The position numbers and the translations under genes are program-made. Positions 9,664-20,650 of a stretch of 64,000 nucleotides of DNA are shown here, one piece after another. This stretch comes from Buxus sempervirens (Eukaryota; Streptophyta; Magnoliopsida; Buxales; Buxaceae): NCBI GenBank assembly GCA_947561395.2, contig OX387182.1, positions 38,495,949-38,559,948 of the forward strand. The letters are read 5' to 3'. A model generated the notes under the pieces. The model did no database searches and was not told the origin of the DNA. It saw nothing but the letters and a program-made list of their open reading frames with translations. How positions within the stretch are numbered: position 1 is the first letter of the stretch; each line of letters starts with the position of its first letter.

Positions 9664-12040
9664 TCAGTTTTGAGAGCATACTCCTAGGGATTTCCTAAGA
9701 GTTTCAAATCTGTTTTGATCTAAAGGTTTGGTAAAAATGTCAGCCAACTGTTTTTCAGTAGATATGTATTCAATTACAACAGTTTTGTCTTCAATCAACT
9801 CTCTTATAAAGTGATGCCTGATATCTATATGTTTGGTCCTTGAGTGTTGAACAGGATTCTTAGAGATATTTATGGCACTTTGATTATCACAGAAGAGAAT
9901 CATTTGATCTTGATTTACCCCATAATCTGATAACATTTGTTTCATCCAGATAAGTTGAGTACAACTGCTTCCTGCAGCAATATACTCAGCTTCAGCAGTA
10001 CTCAGAGAAACACAGTTTTGTTTCTTGCTTAACCAGGCAATGAGATTATTTCCCATGTAAAAGCAGCCACCAGAGGTGCTTTTTCTGTCATTCATACACC
10101 CAGCCCAATCAGCATCAGTGTATCCAGTAAGATGTGGGTTTGTCTCTTTGGAACATCAGATTCCCAGATCAACAGTTCCATTAACATATTTTATAATCCT
10201 TTTTACAGCATTCAGATGGGATTCTTTAGGATTAGCCTGATATCTAGCACAGACTCCCACACTAAAGCTTATATCAGGTCTACTTGCTGTTAAGTACAGT
10301 AAACTCCCAATCATTCCCCTGTACAGGGTAGGGTCTACAACCTTTCCAGATTCATCTTTTCCAATATTTTGATTCTCAAATTCTGTCCCATGGTCAGATC
10401 TGATTCTAACAATCTTTCCTATTTGCAAGTTCTTTTCAACTTGAATTTGACAGCACAAATGTTTAAAACAGTTGAAACATTCAGATTTTTCTCTTAGAAA
10501 GTCTACCCAGGTATATCTGCTGTAGTCATCTACTACAACAAATATATATTTTTTTCCTCCCAGACTTTCAGTCTTTGTAGGTCCCATTAAATCCATATGA
10601 ATCAGTTCTAATGGTCTTGATGTTCCTACAGTGTTGGTTTTCTTGTGTGTGGCTTTGATTTGTTTTCCTTGGTTGCAAGGACCACACATTCCTTTCTTTT
10701 TATTTTTCCCAAACTTGGGAATTCCTCTAACCAACTCAGACTTAGAGATTTTTGACAAATCTCTATAGTTAATGTGGCCAAGTCTCCTATGCCACAAATC
10801 AATTTCATTGCCTATGGAGGATTTTAAAGAACACTCATTGTTTCCAATAATCCCATAGCAATTATCACTTGTTCTTTCACCTACAAGAACAGTTCTACCA
10901 GATTTATCCAATATTTTGCATTCTTTTCTGGTAAAATTAACAAATAATCTGGAATCACATAATTGGCTAATACTGATAAGATTTGCTTTCAAACCAGATA
11001 CAAATAGAACATTCTTTAAGCAGACTCCATTTGGACCTGTAACAGTTCCTTTACCTTTAACTTGGGAAGTGCTTCCATCACCAAATGTAACACTTCCACC
11101 AAAATATTCTTCAAAGGTACTGAACATAGCCTTATGACCACACATGTGTCTTGAACACCCACTGTCCAAGTACCACATGTTGACATCATGAGCTTTTAAA
11201 GCTACATGAACCACATTAGCAACTAATGAATCTTTTCTTACCCAAATCTGTTTCTCAGAAGTCTTCTGAACAGTACCTTCATCAACTACTTGAGTTTTTG
11301 AAGGAAGCTTCTTAGATAAATTTGAGACTTCCTGATTTAATGTTTCAGTCAATTTTAACAGAGAGTCAAATCTGTTGTATAAGTCCAGGGACTGACTTTG
11401 ATTTACCTTTCTCTTATTTTCAAAATATCCATCAGGAAAACCATACAGTGCATAACACTTTGGTCTTATATGACCTTTTTTATGGCAGTGATGGCATACA
11501 GGTATAAACCTATTTTCAGACAAATCAACATTTCTAGACTTGCCAGCATTTCTAAATTGTACAGATTTAGATTTCTCAGAAGTTGAAGATTTACCTGTTG
11601 ATCTTACTTCTCCAGCAGAGATTTTCTGTGAATATTCCTTGGTTTGATTACTTACACTCATTCTTTTTCCAGCAGAATTTGAGCTTTCAAGAACTTCCTT
11701 TGAAGTTGATTCCTCATCAATTTGAAGATTTCCTGCAGAAGAATTTGAAGCATTAGATTTACTTGAATTTGAAACTTTCTCAAGTTCAATCACTTTACCT
11801 TGTAGTTCAGAAATCTGAGCTTCCTTTTCTTTTATTTTTTCAGTTAGAGAAGTTACCAGAGAATTTTCTTTAGCATGTTTTTCAAGTAACTTCTGGTTTA
11901 TTGAATCTATTTTTGCAAGAGCTTTCTTTTTCTCTGTTTCTGATTCCTTCAATTTTTTACTCAGTTTCTTGATTTTTTTCTGAGCTCTATTGAATTCCTT
12001 ATAGAGCTGATTGTATGCTTCTTGTAGTTCTTCTTCATCA
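9664..12040 (-). pseudogene. SIRE-2 pol: protease, truncated integrase fused in frame to RT tail and RNase H
   Basis: One frame read on the minus strand. Domains in order: coiled coil; knuckle HCHKKGHIRPKC; protease WYLDSGCSRHM; pre-integrase/HHCC region (LWHRRLGHINYRDL...CGPCNQGK); integrase core with its first Asp (IHMDLMGPTKTES) and second Asp (RSDHGTEFENQN). The frame then jumps to KDESGKVVDPTLYRG and SLLYLTASRPDISFSVGVCA, the C-terminal end of RT. The integrase Glu, integrase C-terminus, RT fingers/palm and YVDD are missing. A TGA near 10156, where copia proteins have Trp, precedes a complete RNase H end (STAEAEYIAAGSS, LFCDNQSAI, QLADIFTKPL) ending at 9664. The deletion removed more than 1.5 kb of the usual domain content but kept the frame. 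Confidence 0.88.
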
Positions 12041-13148
12041 TAGATAAAGTCTCTTTGTTATCTCCTGCAATTCCAGAGATTGAACTACCAGAGGAGGATG
12101 AGTAAAAAGAATTGAAAGCAGTAAAATTAACAGACATATCCTCATCAGATTGTGAAGAATTATCAGTGTTACTGTCATCCCAAGTAACCTGATAATTAGT
12201 CTTTTTCTTTTTATCTTTTGAGGGACAATCAGAGGCAACATGTCCAAATCCTCTACATTTGTAACATTGAACCTCATCATTTTGAGAAGATTTCTTCTCC
12301 TTTCTCGGATCAGACATTTTCTTATCAGATCTCCTATTAGATCTGTCGATGGATGATGAAGAAGTGGATTGTCTCTTTTTAAACATTTTCTTAAACTTTT
12401 TGGCTAAGAGGACAAGTTCATCCATATCAACATCAGAATTATCTGATTCTTCAGTATTAACAGATTTTACAGATTTAAGAGCTATTCCTTTATTTCTTTT
12501 TGGAATATTCAGATCTAGCTCATAAGTCTGTAAAGATCCTACCAGATCTTCTATTCTCATGTTATCTACATCTTTTGCCTCCTGTATTGCAGTTACTTTA
12601 GGTCTGAATCTTTCAGGCAAAGATCTTAAGATTTTTCTAATAACCTTTGATGTAGAAATCTTTTCTCCAAGATTAAAACTAGAATTAACAATATCTGAGA
12701 GTTTAGCATAAAACTCATCAAAAGACTCATCATCTTTCATATTCAGAGTTTCGAAAGATGTAGTAAGTCTCTGAAGTCTGGACAACTTGACAGCAGAGGT
12801 TCCTTCATGAGTGACCTCTAGGATGTCCCAAGCTTCCTTAGCGACTTCACATGAGGAAATTCTCCTGAATTCCTCAACACTAACACTACAAAATAAGGCA
12901 TTCATTGCCTTGTTATTCCATCCACATTGATCAGATTCAGTTTTAGTCCACTGATCATGAGGTTTGGGGATCACAACACCTACTTCTGTTGTGATCACAG
13001 ATGGATGATAACCATTACAAACCGAGAGCCATACACGCTCATCGATTGATTTCAGGTAAGCTCTCATTCTAGCTTTCCAGTAAGAATAATTGTTACCTTC
13101 AAATAAAGGAGGTCTAGAGGCAGATCCTCCTTCTATTCCAAAATCCAT
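11961..13148 (-). CDS. SIRE-2 gag, frameshifted at its C-terminal end
   Basis: 395 codons from MDFGIEGGSASRPPLF. UBN2-type gag domain (FEGNNYSYWKARM, VAKEAWDILEVTHEGT, LQRLTTSFETLNM, IRKILRSLPERF), then a basic Ser/Lys-rich linker and a CCHC knuckle CYKCRGFGHVASDC, which binds the RNA genome in the particle. At about 12040 one base is missing relative to the first copy (about 1085). The frame leaves the true coiled-coil continuation and ends at 11961 after about 25 foreign residues (KKNYKKHTISSIRN...). The capsid and knuckle region is otherwise intact, so a nearly normal Gag could still be made. Confidence 0.88.
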   Translation of the reverse strand: MDFGIEGGSASRPPLFEGNNYSYWKARMRAYLKSIDERVWLSVCNGYHPSVITTEVGVVIPKPHDQWTKTESDQCGWNNKAMNALFCSVSVEEFRRISSCEVAKEAWDILEVTHEGTSAVKLSRLQRLTTSFETLNMKDDESFDEFYAKLSDIVNSSFNLGEKISTSKVIRKILRSLPERFRPKVTAIQEAKDVDNMRIEDLVGSLQTYELDLNIPKRNKGIALKSVKSVNTEESDNSDVDMDELVLLAKKFKKMFKKRQSTSSSSIDRSNRRSDKKMSDPRKEKKSSQNDEVQCYKCRGFGHVASDCPSKDKKKKTNYQVTWDDSNTDNSSQSDEDMSVNFTAFNSFYSSSSGSSISGIAGDNKETLSMMKKNYKKHTISSIRNSIELRKKSRN

Positions 13149-13194
13149 GCTATAGATCTAGATCACACTATGTATAGCAATTCAAAGTGAACAA

Positions 13195-13206
13195 GCTTTG
13201 ATACCA
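13195..13206 (-). promoter_or_regulatory. Primer binding site of SIRE-2 (one mismatch)
   Basis: TGGTATCAAAGC on the minus strand, one base off the iMet-type TGGTATCAGAGC, two bases inside the 5' LTR. Confidence 0.88.
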
Positions 13207-13208
13207 CT

Positions 13209-14242
13209 TGAAAGAGTAGAGAACTACTCTTAAGGTCCACGATCTATAACAATTCAGAATTGAACAATGCGGAAACAGTACACAAAGAATTATACGAGGA
13301 AACCTGGATCCAGATCCAGGAAAAACCTCGAGTCTATATGAGGCGACTAACCCTTCAAAATCCACTATTGAATGAAAAGACAATTACAAAGGAGTACATA
13401 CTTAACCTTTACAATTTGACTCACTCAACAGCAATCCACAGTTCGAATCCACGAACTACAACACAGCTTGAATCCACAAGCTGCAGAACACGATCAGTCC
13501 AGATCGCAAACAATCACTTACCAGTGATCCACAGTTCGAATCCACGAACTGCAACACAGCTTGAATCCACAAGCTGCAGGACACGATCAATCCAGATCGC
13601 AGCAATCCTCTCAGAATCCACTGAGACGATCCAATGCGGTAGGAATCCACCTACGCATCAATCAAGGCCGATCACCAGTCTAGGCGATCACACGATCAGA
13701 TGAAGTTCCGAATTGAAGAAGCATCCACTGTCTTCAATTCCAGGCGATCTATCTCAGATCTCCCCCTCACTCGATCGTCGACTCTCTAAAGAAGATTTGA
13801 TCGAATCTCAAACACGTCAAGATTCGAAAAACAAATTATCCAAAGAAAAAAGTCTTAATTGAAAATTACAACTCGTCTATTTAAAGAATAAAACTCAGAT
13901 CGCGTCGAGCGCTGGTAGCGTCGTGAAGCGATCGATGTAGACGGCTGGTAGCGAACTCATGTCCCGCTCAGAGTGAGTTGAACCAGTTAAAAGCGCGCTG
14001 CTAGCGAGCTGCTAGCGGGAGAGTACGCGGCAGGTGCACGAACCTTACTTTCGACACACGAATTCCCTTATGCGCTGCCAGCGGGGTGGCAGCGGCGTGG
14101 TAGCAGTGTGGTGGCACCAACTTCTTCTTCTTTACTGAATTTACTGAATTTTCAATGTTTAATCTGCACATCTTGAAGCTTCATTAGAAACATAATTTGT
14201 CAATCATTTGCCATAACAGGAGTGTGAATTTTCACACTTACA
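13209..14242 (-). repeat. 5' LTR of SIRE-2 (1034 bp)
   Basis: TG...CA ends with GTTTT immediately after. The minus-strand TATA-like TTTAAATA is at 13878-13885, placing U3 between it and 14242. The GC-rich block 13905-14115 lies in U3, upstream of the TATA, and contains the stem GCTGCCA (14074-14080) / TGGCAGC (14087-14093). Confidence 0.93.
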
Positions 14243-15190
14243 GTTTTCCTGACCTGACCCCTTCCTCGATCCTGTCGGCCACCTGTACCAGGGCTGCAAA
14301 ATTGGTGGTGATCTGACCCACCAGATGGTTATAGAAGGGCTGCCCCAGTGTGCTTACAAAGGTTGAGATCATTTCGGATTCCAACATAGGTGGCTTAACC
14401 TGGGAGGCAGCCTCTTTCTACCTCTTAGCATACTACCGTACAGATTCCTCTTTTCCCTTAATCATTCTCATCATGTCGTATCGATCTGGCACGATCTCCG
14501 AGTTAAATTTGTATTGGTCTAGGAAAGCATCAGCCAAGTCCTTCCACCTTCTAATCCTGCTATGGTCCACGGTGCCAAACCATCTTAGAGCCGATCCTGT
14601 TAAACTCCTTTGAAAGAGTTGGATTAGTATGCCATCTTCTTGGCCAAACTAGCACAAAGCCCCACAGTATAGTTTCAAGTGGCTCATTGGGTAGCCCGTG
14701 CCATCATATTTGTCAAAGTCTGGGCACTTGAACTTGGCTAGTAAGCATGCATCCGGGTATATGCACAGGTCATCAAAGGTGGTACCTCCATAGCTGTTTC
14801 TCCCCTTTACCTCCTTAAGTTCTTCCTAAATCCTCTCTATCTTATGTAGGAGTTTCTTTTCCATCTCCTCCCTAACTTTTTTTTTTCTATCTCTTTCTCA
14901 TACTCGACAGTGTTTTCCCTGATCAGAATAGGCTCAGGGACAGGTTCAGAAATGGGCTCAGGTATGGGTTGAACCGGAGGTGGAATGTAGGCTTGAGGTG
15001 GCGGTGTTTGATGGGAAGTAGAGACTTGGTTTTGGGCCTGGGCCTATTGGGCTTGAGCCGCCAGTAAGTCTTCCAGCATCTTGGCTAGTCCGGCCACCTG
15101 CTCTTGCAGCTGAGCAAAGTCCTGAGCAGGGACAGTAGCTTGGGCTTGGTTCTCTTTAGTATTCATTGCTCGAGCTTTGGATCTGGTCAT
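14243..15190 (-). pseudogene. Tat-1 gag N-terminal part (interrupted by SIRE-2)
   Basis: Starts at 15190 with MTRSKARAMNTKENQ, then a short helical segment (LQEQVAGLAKMLEDLL), a Pro-rich linker and a charged coiled coil. Next comes the retrotransposon gag core: CPDFDKYDGTGYPMSHLKLY, LFQRSLTGSALRWFG, WKDLADAFLDQYKFNSE, and at the SIRE-2 junction GQPFYNHLVGQ...ADRIEEGVRSGK. These align block by block with the intact gag at 27267-28946. Stops occur after AAQAQ (15044), in EIEKKK...IERI*EEL, after YCGALC and after RYAKR. The protein continues at 5805 after removal of SIRE-2. Confidence 0.85.
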
Positions 15191-15364
15191 GGAAGCAATG
15201 ATTGTAAGTAAGTGTACCTGGAGAAGGAAAACACAAAGAAACATGTCCGCTCCCATTTAATCCTAGTCACACCTATAAATGTAAATAAGTGAGTTAGGTG
15301 AACACAAGTCTGGATTTATTTTTTTTTTATTTTTTTATTTTTTTACTTGAGTTAAAAGAATTGT

Positions 15365-15850
15365 TGCAATATTCTGGGGCTTCCAAGGGTCCCATAAGGT
15401 AAGAATTGATTGGTACGAAAAAGACCAACCCAAGAATTTTTATGGAATATTCTAGGGCTTCCAAGTGTCCCACAAATTTTTGAGCTGATTGGTACGAAAA
15501 ATACCAACCAAAGGTTTTATGGAATATTCTAGGGCGTCCAAGTGTCCCACAAATTTTTGAGTTGATTGGTAAGAAAAATACCAACCAAAGGTTTTTTTTT
15601 TTTTGAAATATTCTAGGGCTTCCAAAGGTCCCATAAATTTTTGAGTTGATTGGTACGAAAAAGACCAACCAAAGGTTTTTGTTTTTTTTTGGAATATTCT
15701 AGGGCTTCCAAAGGTCCCATAAATTTTTGAGTTGATTGGTACGAAAAAGACCAACCAAAGGTTTCTTTTGTTTTTTGGAATATTCTAGGGCTTCCAAAGG
15801 TCCCATAAAATTTTGATTTGATTGGTTCTCGTGACCAAACAAAGGTTTTT
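15365..15850 (-). repeat. Tandem repeat, about 77-87 bp x 6, in Tat-1 leader
   Basis: Six copies of a unit containing 'aatattctagggcttccaa' and 'gattggtacgaaaaagacca', with unit starts near 15365, 15444, 15521, 15603, 15691 and 15777. Length differences come mostly from a T-run. It lies between the primer site and gag. Apparent reading frames are repeat artefacts. Confidence 0.9.
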
Positions 15851-17274
15851 TTTTTATTTTTTATTTGCTAAGTTTTCTCAGTTTTAAGTTCAAAAGTTTG
15901 ATTGAAACATGTTTGAGGTGAGTTGTATCAAGAAATGTGACACCTTGGTTCCCTTTCTATGTATCTTCTTTAAGCTTGTGGAAAGGGTAGATTTGAGTTT
16001 CAAAATTAGGTTAAATCCATAAAAATTATTATTATTATTATTATTATTTATTTAACAATTGAATTATCTTTTCATATTCTCTTTGGGTGCCCACAGATTA
16101 TTTACAATGCTGTAGGCATTTTATTCTCAAAAGAATTGGGCTGGAAAATAAATTTGCCAATTTTCGGGCTATATCCGACATGATATGTCGGCTAAGGCTA
16201 TGTCTTATTGTATCCGATATAAATGATCGGATACATGCATAAGCTTTCGTAACCGATGGAATATGTTGGATAAGAAGGAAACGCTATTTAACCGACCTGA
16301 GTTGTCGGTTAATGCCAAAATGGCCCTTTTTGACTCATTTTTTCACTAGATCCTATTATTTTCATTCCCACTTGATGTTCACCTTGACTTAGCCTCTAAA
16401 TCCAACCCCAAATTGGGCTTTGACATCATACTTGCAAAAATTCACAAATTCATGAGGGTACTTGTACCCTCCAAAGTTATACACCCATTCATGGATCTTG
16501 GTACTCTTGGTTGCCTCCTACATGGACTTTGGGTAGGATGACTTTTAAATTGAGTTGGAAACTCATCCTATAGGTTACACCAACCTTAGGCTATAGACAC
16601 TTTTGGGAAAAGATTCATCCCAAGCATATGGACACCATGGCTTTTAATTTACATGAAGATAAATGAAAAACATATGGCTTTACCTTGCCACCTTGTGTTA
16701 CCTTCAATATGGTATTCATATTATACCTTGGCCTCTAAAACATGCAAACGGCCTTCCCACATTTACACCCAATTCCCCAAACGCAATTGTGTACTTTAGC
16801 TGAAAACGTGTTTCTCCACCTTCAAGCATATGGTTTTTGGGTTTTTGCTTAATTGGCAACTTAGAATTCAAGTCTAGTGATGCCCGGAATCGAATCACAG
16901 ATCCCATTGTCATCACATCATTGACTCAAATTAAGGTAAATGTTTTCAATTTCGCTTTCCGAAGTATCAACATCGGTGTGTGAAGCTACATACATTCGGG
17001 TTTAACTTCCTATAGGTAATGGGTAAGCTGTGCAAAGTGTTTAAAGTGCTCAAGTGCATTTAAAATTGAGGTGCATTCATAACGTCCTAGCTCCTTCCCA
17101 CTCTTTTTCGTAGCCATGCATACAATTTCAAGCCAAGGCAATATGACATTATAATGAAAGCAAACACAAGTAAGCATGGTAGCCAAAGAAACTAAATATG
17201 AACACAATTATTACATACCCAAAAGTATCATACAAACATGGTATCATATTGCACAAACAACCATTAGATCGTGA
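15851..17274 (-). other. Tat-1 leader, non-coding
   Basis: About 1.4 kb with no supported gene. It holds a microsatellite (ATT repeats, 16025-16049) and a cluster of inverted repeats at 16175-16311 listed separately. Confidence 0.6.
16175..16311. repeat. Inverted-repeat cluster in Tat-1 leader
   Basis: CCGACAT/ATGTCGG at 16175-16191 (3-nt centre); TGTATCCGAT/ATCGGATACA at 16209-16235 (perfect 10-bp arms, 7-nt centre); a decayed unit near 16250; and AACCGA/TCGGTT around the centre CCTGAGTTG at 16290-16310. The centre and arm style match the LTR palindrome arrays at 20403-20549 and 54480-54727. Confidence 0.85.
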
Positions 17275-17925
17275 AAAGCATACTTGTAAAACTCAAAACA
17301 TCCCATAAATTTCCAGATTTCATGCTCTTTTTCCATGCTCAAGGTGCTTATTCACCCCAAATTGAAGCCAAAAAATACAGCAACTAGACATATTATACAA
17401 GAAGCATTTGACCGGAGAAAACATGCTTGAAAACTCCTCAAAATATTTGTTGAATTCTGGGTTTTATGGTTCCCATTTTCATGCTCAACGTGCATTATTT
17501 ATACCCCAAATCAAAGCCTAAAAACCCAGCAACTACTTGACATGGTACAGGAAGGGTTTTGATTAGGTAAAACATGCTTGACAATTCCCACATTCCCACT
17601 GAATTTCTAGGTTTCAATGCTCTCCATTTTATGTTCAAAGCCTCATTTATACCCCAAATTGAAGCCTAAAAATTCAGCAACTAACAATATGGTACATGAA
17701 GTGTTTGGTTGGGGAAACATGCCTGAAAACCCCCAAAATAGCTACTGATTTTCCAGATTTCATGCTCACAATTTTTCTTGATCAACAAGGTATTGAAACC
17801 CAAATTAAAGCCTAAAAATACAGCAACTAATCCCATGGTATTAAAAAGTTTTAATTTAGGGAAAACATGCTTGAAGGCACAAAAACACCCATTAAACACC
17901 TAGATTTCATGCTCCTAATTTTTAT
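17275..17925 (-). repeat. Tandem repeat, about 146 bp x 4-5, in Tat-1 leader
   Basis: Diverged units each contain 'aaaacatgcttgaaaac', a 'tttcatgctc' block and 'aagcctaaaaatacagcaac'. Unit starts are near 17277, 17419, 17567, 17713 and 17859. Adjacent to the primer site side of the leader. Confidence 0.82.
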
Positions 17926-18188
17926 CTTCAAATCATGGCATTAAAAATTCAAATTAGAGCATGTTATCACAAAAATACATCAAAATCATGTTTCAAGATA
18001 GGCTTCTCTTAAACAAATTTCTAGGCAACATCAAGCAACACATATATGTCATTATCCATGAAAATTTCAAAGCATCCCATTCAGATTTGGAATACAACAA
18101 TATGCACAAATAAAATAGGCAAAATAGCAAGCATTCAAAAAAATAAAGAAAAAGCATGAACAAATACACAATGGCTTAAATCCACAAG

Positions 18189-18206
18189 TCCCCAGCAGAG
18201 TCGCCA
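18189..18206 (-). promoter_or_regulatory. Primer binding site of Tat-1, tRNA-Arg type
   Basis: Minus strand TGGCGACTCTGCTGGGGA, the tRNA-Arg-complementary primer site described for Ogre/Tat elements, separated by two bases from the LTR at 18209. Confidence 0.88.
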
Positions 18207-20238
18207 GTTGTGAGACATGGAAAAATCACCGAGATGATTCCTTCCGTCATCACACGGGCTCAACAAAAATGGGAGAGTCACCACCATTCAATTTTAAGGT
18301 GTGAATGGACACCAAAATCATCAAAATAAGCAAAAATGATAAAAACTAGAGTAACAATAACTCTACTTGAAAATAAAATCCAGAGATGGGTAAGGGGATT
18401 AGATTATGAATGGGGGAAGGTGTTAGGCACCCCCATTCACTCACACAAGGTGGTTGTCAAGTGTTGTTCATGCTCAAAAAACAAAGAAAGCTTGCGAAAA
18501 TCATTAAAAACCTTGAAAAAGGATTAAACAAATGTATGATACTTTCATATGAGAAATCCAAATGAATTCTAGATCCTCTTTTATGTTAGTATCACATCTG
18601 GGATATCACCATTATATGGAAATCAAAGCAAAAATTGAATAAAACTAAGTTGAGTCAAATCCGGAAAATTCGGTAAAGGATAGTGCCATTTGTTTTGAAA
18701 TCATCCAAATCCAATTTAAATTGAATCAAACCAAATCTATTTGAAAGATTATAATAAATAGAAGACTCATGCAAATTTTCAATTAAATCCGGTTAAAATC
18801 TTAGGAGTTATGCTCCTTTGAAATTTGCTATTGGAAATTGTTAAAAGTAACAAGTGGGTAAATTTGGAAATTCATTTAGAAAAATTGGCTCCATATAAAT
18901 CCATGAAATTTGGCATGAATTAAGTATGTAGAGCCATCTTTCAAATGAAACTAGCCTTATAATTCATCCGGATGTGCCTTGGGTGACTTTCCGAACAGGC
19001 CCCGAAAATCACAAATTAACCCAGAAATGTATTGTTGAGCAGTTTTGAGTAAATCTGTTACCCAAGACACAAAAGATTTCAAAATTTTATGAAACCAACT
19101 GTATTTGAAAGTAGACTCACAAATGAGAACCCAAAAACAAAAATCACTCAAATCGGACTTAAAACGAACACATGGTGCTCATTCGAAGTAACAGATTCAG
19201 CAATCGGACCTGAACTGTCTTGTCAACTTCGACAGAATGGTGTCAAAAATCCACTTTATAAAAATTGATGAAATTTTACAGACATGAACTAGACAGCCTC
19301 ATTTTTCCTATGGCTTTGGAATCACTCCAAAATTCATCCAGATGATGAATTTATGGGTGTCCGAAATTAGGGTACAGACGCTGTCCAGTTTTGCCATTGT
19401 AAGTAAAATTAATCTAAAACCGTGACCAAGTGTGTGTGATCCATGCAATATAAATCAAAATCACTTGAGAAAGTGTTGAAGAACCTCTAGGAAGAAAAAG
19501 GGCACAAGTTGGCTCACCATTCTCTTCGATTGGAAAGAACATGACAAAAACCCTAAAATTGAGCAAAAATGCCCAAATCTGAAAGGCTAGACCGAGAGGT
19601 CTTCAATACTCAAAAAGAACTTATTTGAAATCATTTTGAAAATCATTGAGATATATACCAAAATTGCTTGGGGCTATTTATTTCAGATCTATCACAATGA
19701 ATGCAATAGATCCGAAATACAAGCCGATTCTGACATAAAACAAGTGCAATATGTGTATATGTGTAAAAATCATTTCTTCAAATATAACAACATAACAACA
19801 TATGGCATTCATATCAACCTAGGGTTCCGTTCCATTCTCGTTTCCCTTAGTTCTCTCTCCCTGTTCAATGGTTCTTTGAGATAATCTTGGGGTACTTTGA
19901 GTATGAAACGGTTTTCATAGAACCAAAGGCTTTTCAAAAAGGTTCTAACACTAAAGATCAATCCTCAGTCTCATTTCCCCTAGATCCCGTCTTCACGTTT
20001 TATGGCTAGAGGGAGTCTTAAGGTACTTTGAGTAGAGGAAGGGGTTGCATACACAAAGAGTAGCCCTTATTCTACAGAAAGGTAGAAGAAAGAGCTAATC
20101 CTAGAATGTAAGAACAGAAAAATAAATAGGGTTTTAGGCTTACCTGGGTTTCTGGAAGCAGTGCGGCAGCGGTTCCCTTCTTCACTCGAAGCTCTTCAAT
20201 CTCCAACTTATTAGCCATTTGCTTGAGGAGGAGCCTCC

Positions 20239-20246
20239 TATTTATA
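20239..20246 (-). promoter_or_regulatory. TATA box of Tat-1 LTR
   Basis: TATAAATA on the minus strand, about 405 bp from the LTR start, a normal position for a U3 promoter. Confidence 0.7.
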
Positions 20247-20402
20247 GACAAAGGCTAGGGTTAGGGTTTGCATGATGCTAGACACAAAATAATGTCTAAA
20301 ATCCACCAACCTAAGGCTATTTCCGAGATTTCCACTCCTTTAATGAAGGATATGATAGTAAAAAGTGAAAATTCTCAGAAAACCCTAATTTTGAGCAAAA
20401 AC

Positions 20403-20549
20403 CTTGTATCCGACAACTCAGATCGGATACAAGGGCATATATATGTATCCGACATATGTCATCGGATACATTAATACCTGCTTGTATCCGATAACTTATG
20501 TTGGATACAAAAAGATACTCTTGTATCCGATGACTTGTGTCGGATACAA
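20403..20549. repeat. Array of four 29-31 nt palindromes, 39-40 bp period (Tat-1 U3)
   Basis: Units at 20403-20433 (arms CTTGTATCCGA/TCGGATACAAG, centre CAACTCAGA), 20443-20471 (ATGTATCCGA/TCGGATACAT), 20482-20510 (one arm mismatch) and 20521-20549 (TTGTATCCGA/TCGGATACAA). All have 9-nt centres and 9-11 nt spacers. Outer bases differ between units but pair within each unit. Confidence 0.9.
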
Positions 20550-20650
20550 TAAAAAATGCTTAAATCTGAATTTTTGTGCTGGTTTCAAAGGAAAGAATGA
20601 TTTTTGCCAATTATTAATCATTTTTACTGTGCAATTTTGGGGTGTCTACA

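Larger units (their letters stand above)
5806..14242 (-). mobile_element. SIRE-2: complete but internally deleted SIRE-like copia element
   Basis: Two LTRs (5806-6830 and 13209-14242) bound the element, with a perfect 5-bp target duplication GTTTT at 5801-5805 and 14243-14247. Minus-strand order: 5' LTR, primer site, gag, deleted pol, an extra ORF in the env-like position, polypurine tract, 3' LTR. The LTRs differ by a 9-bp duplication (actgaattt-type, near 14136) and roughly ten substitutions by eye, so the insertion is recent. Most of integrase and RT has been removed in frame, so mobility would need proteins supplied in trans. Confidence 0.95.
4044..20650 (-). mobile_element. Tat-1: Tat/Ogre-type Ty3/gypsy element, 5' half, heavily interrupted
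   Basis: Read on the minus strand: 5' LTR (18209-20650), tRNA-Arg-type primer site (18189-18206), a 3 kb leader with two tandem-repeat blocks, then gag and the start of the protease (15190 down to 4044). SIRE-2 splits gag at 5805/14243 and a Tekay-type LTR cuts the protease at 4043/4044. RT, integrase and 3' LTR are off-window. The element sits inside a Tekay-type LTR at 20650/20651. Gag carries several stops, so this is an old inactive copy, although its leader and LTR are still easy to recognise. Confidence 0.85.
18209..20650 (-). repeat. 5' LTR of Tat-1 (2442 bp)
   Basis: On the minus strand it begins TGTAGACACCCC and ends ...GTCTCACA, next to the primer site. The TATA box TATAAATA is at 20239-20246 (minus). 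U3 carries the four-unit palindrome array at 20403-20549. No coding sequence is supported inside. Confidence 0.87.

Noticed and set aside
15327..15754. Repeat-containing minus-strand proteins of about 100-113 residues
   Set aside because: Products of the 77-87 bp leader tandem repeat; units are not multiples of three and change frame.
20403..20549. CRISPR-like array (regular palindromic repeats)
   Set aside because: Spacing is regular, but spacers are only 9-12 nt, the context is a plant LTR promoter, and there are no cas genes. It is an LTR palindrome array.
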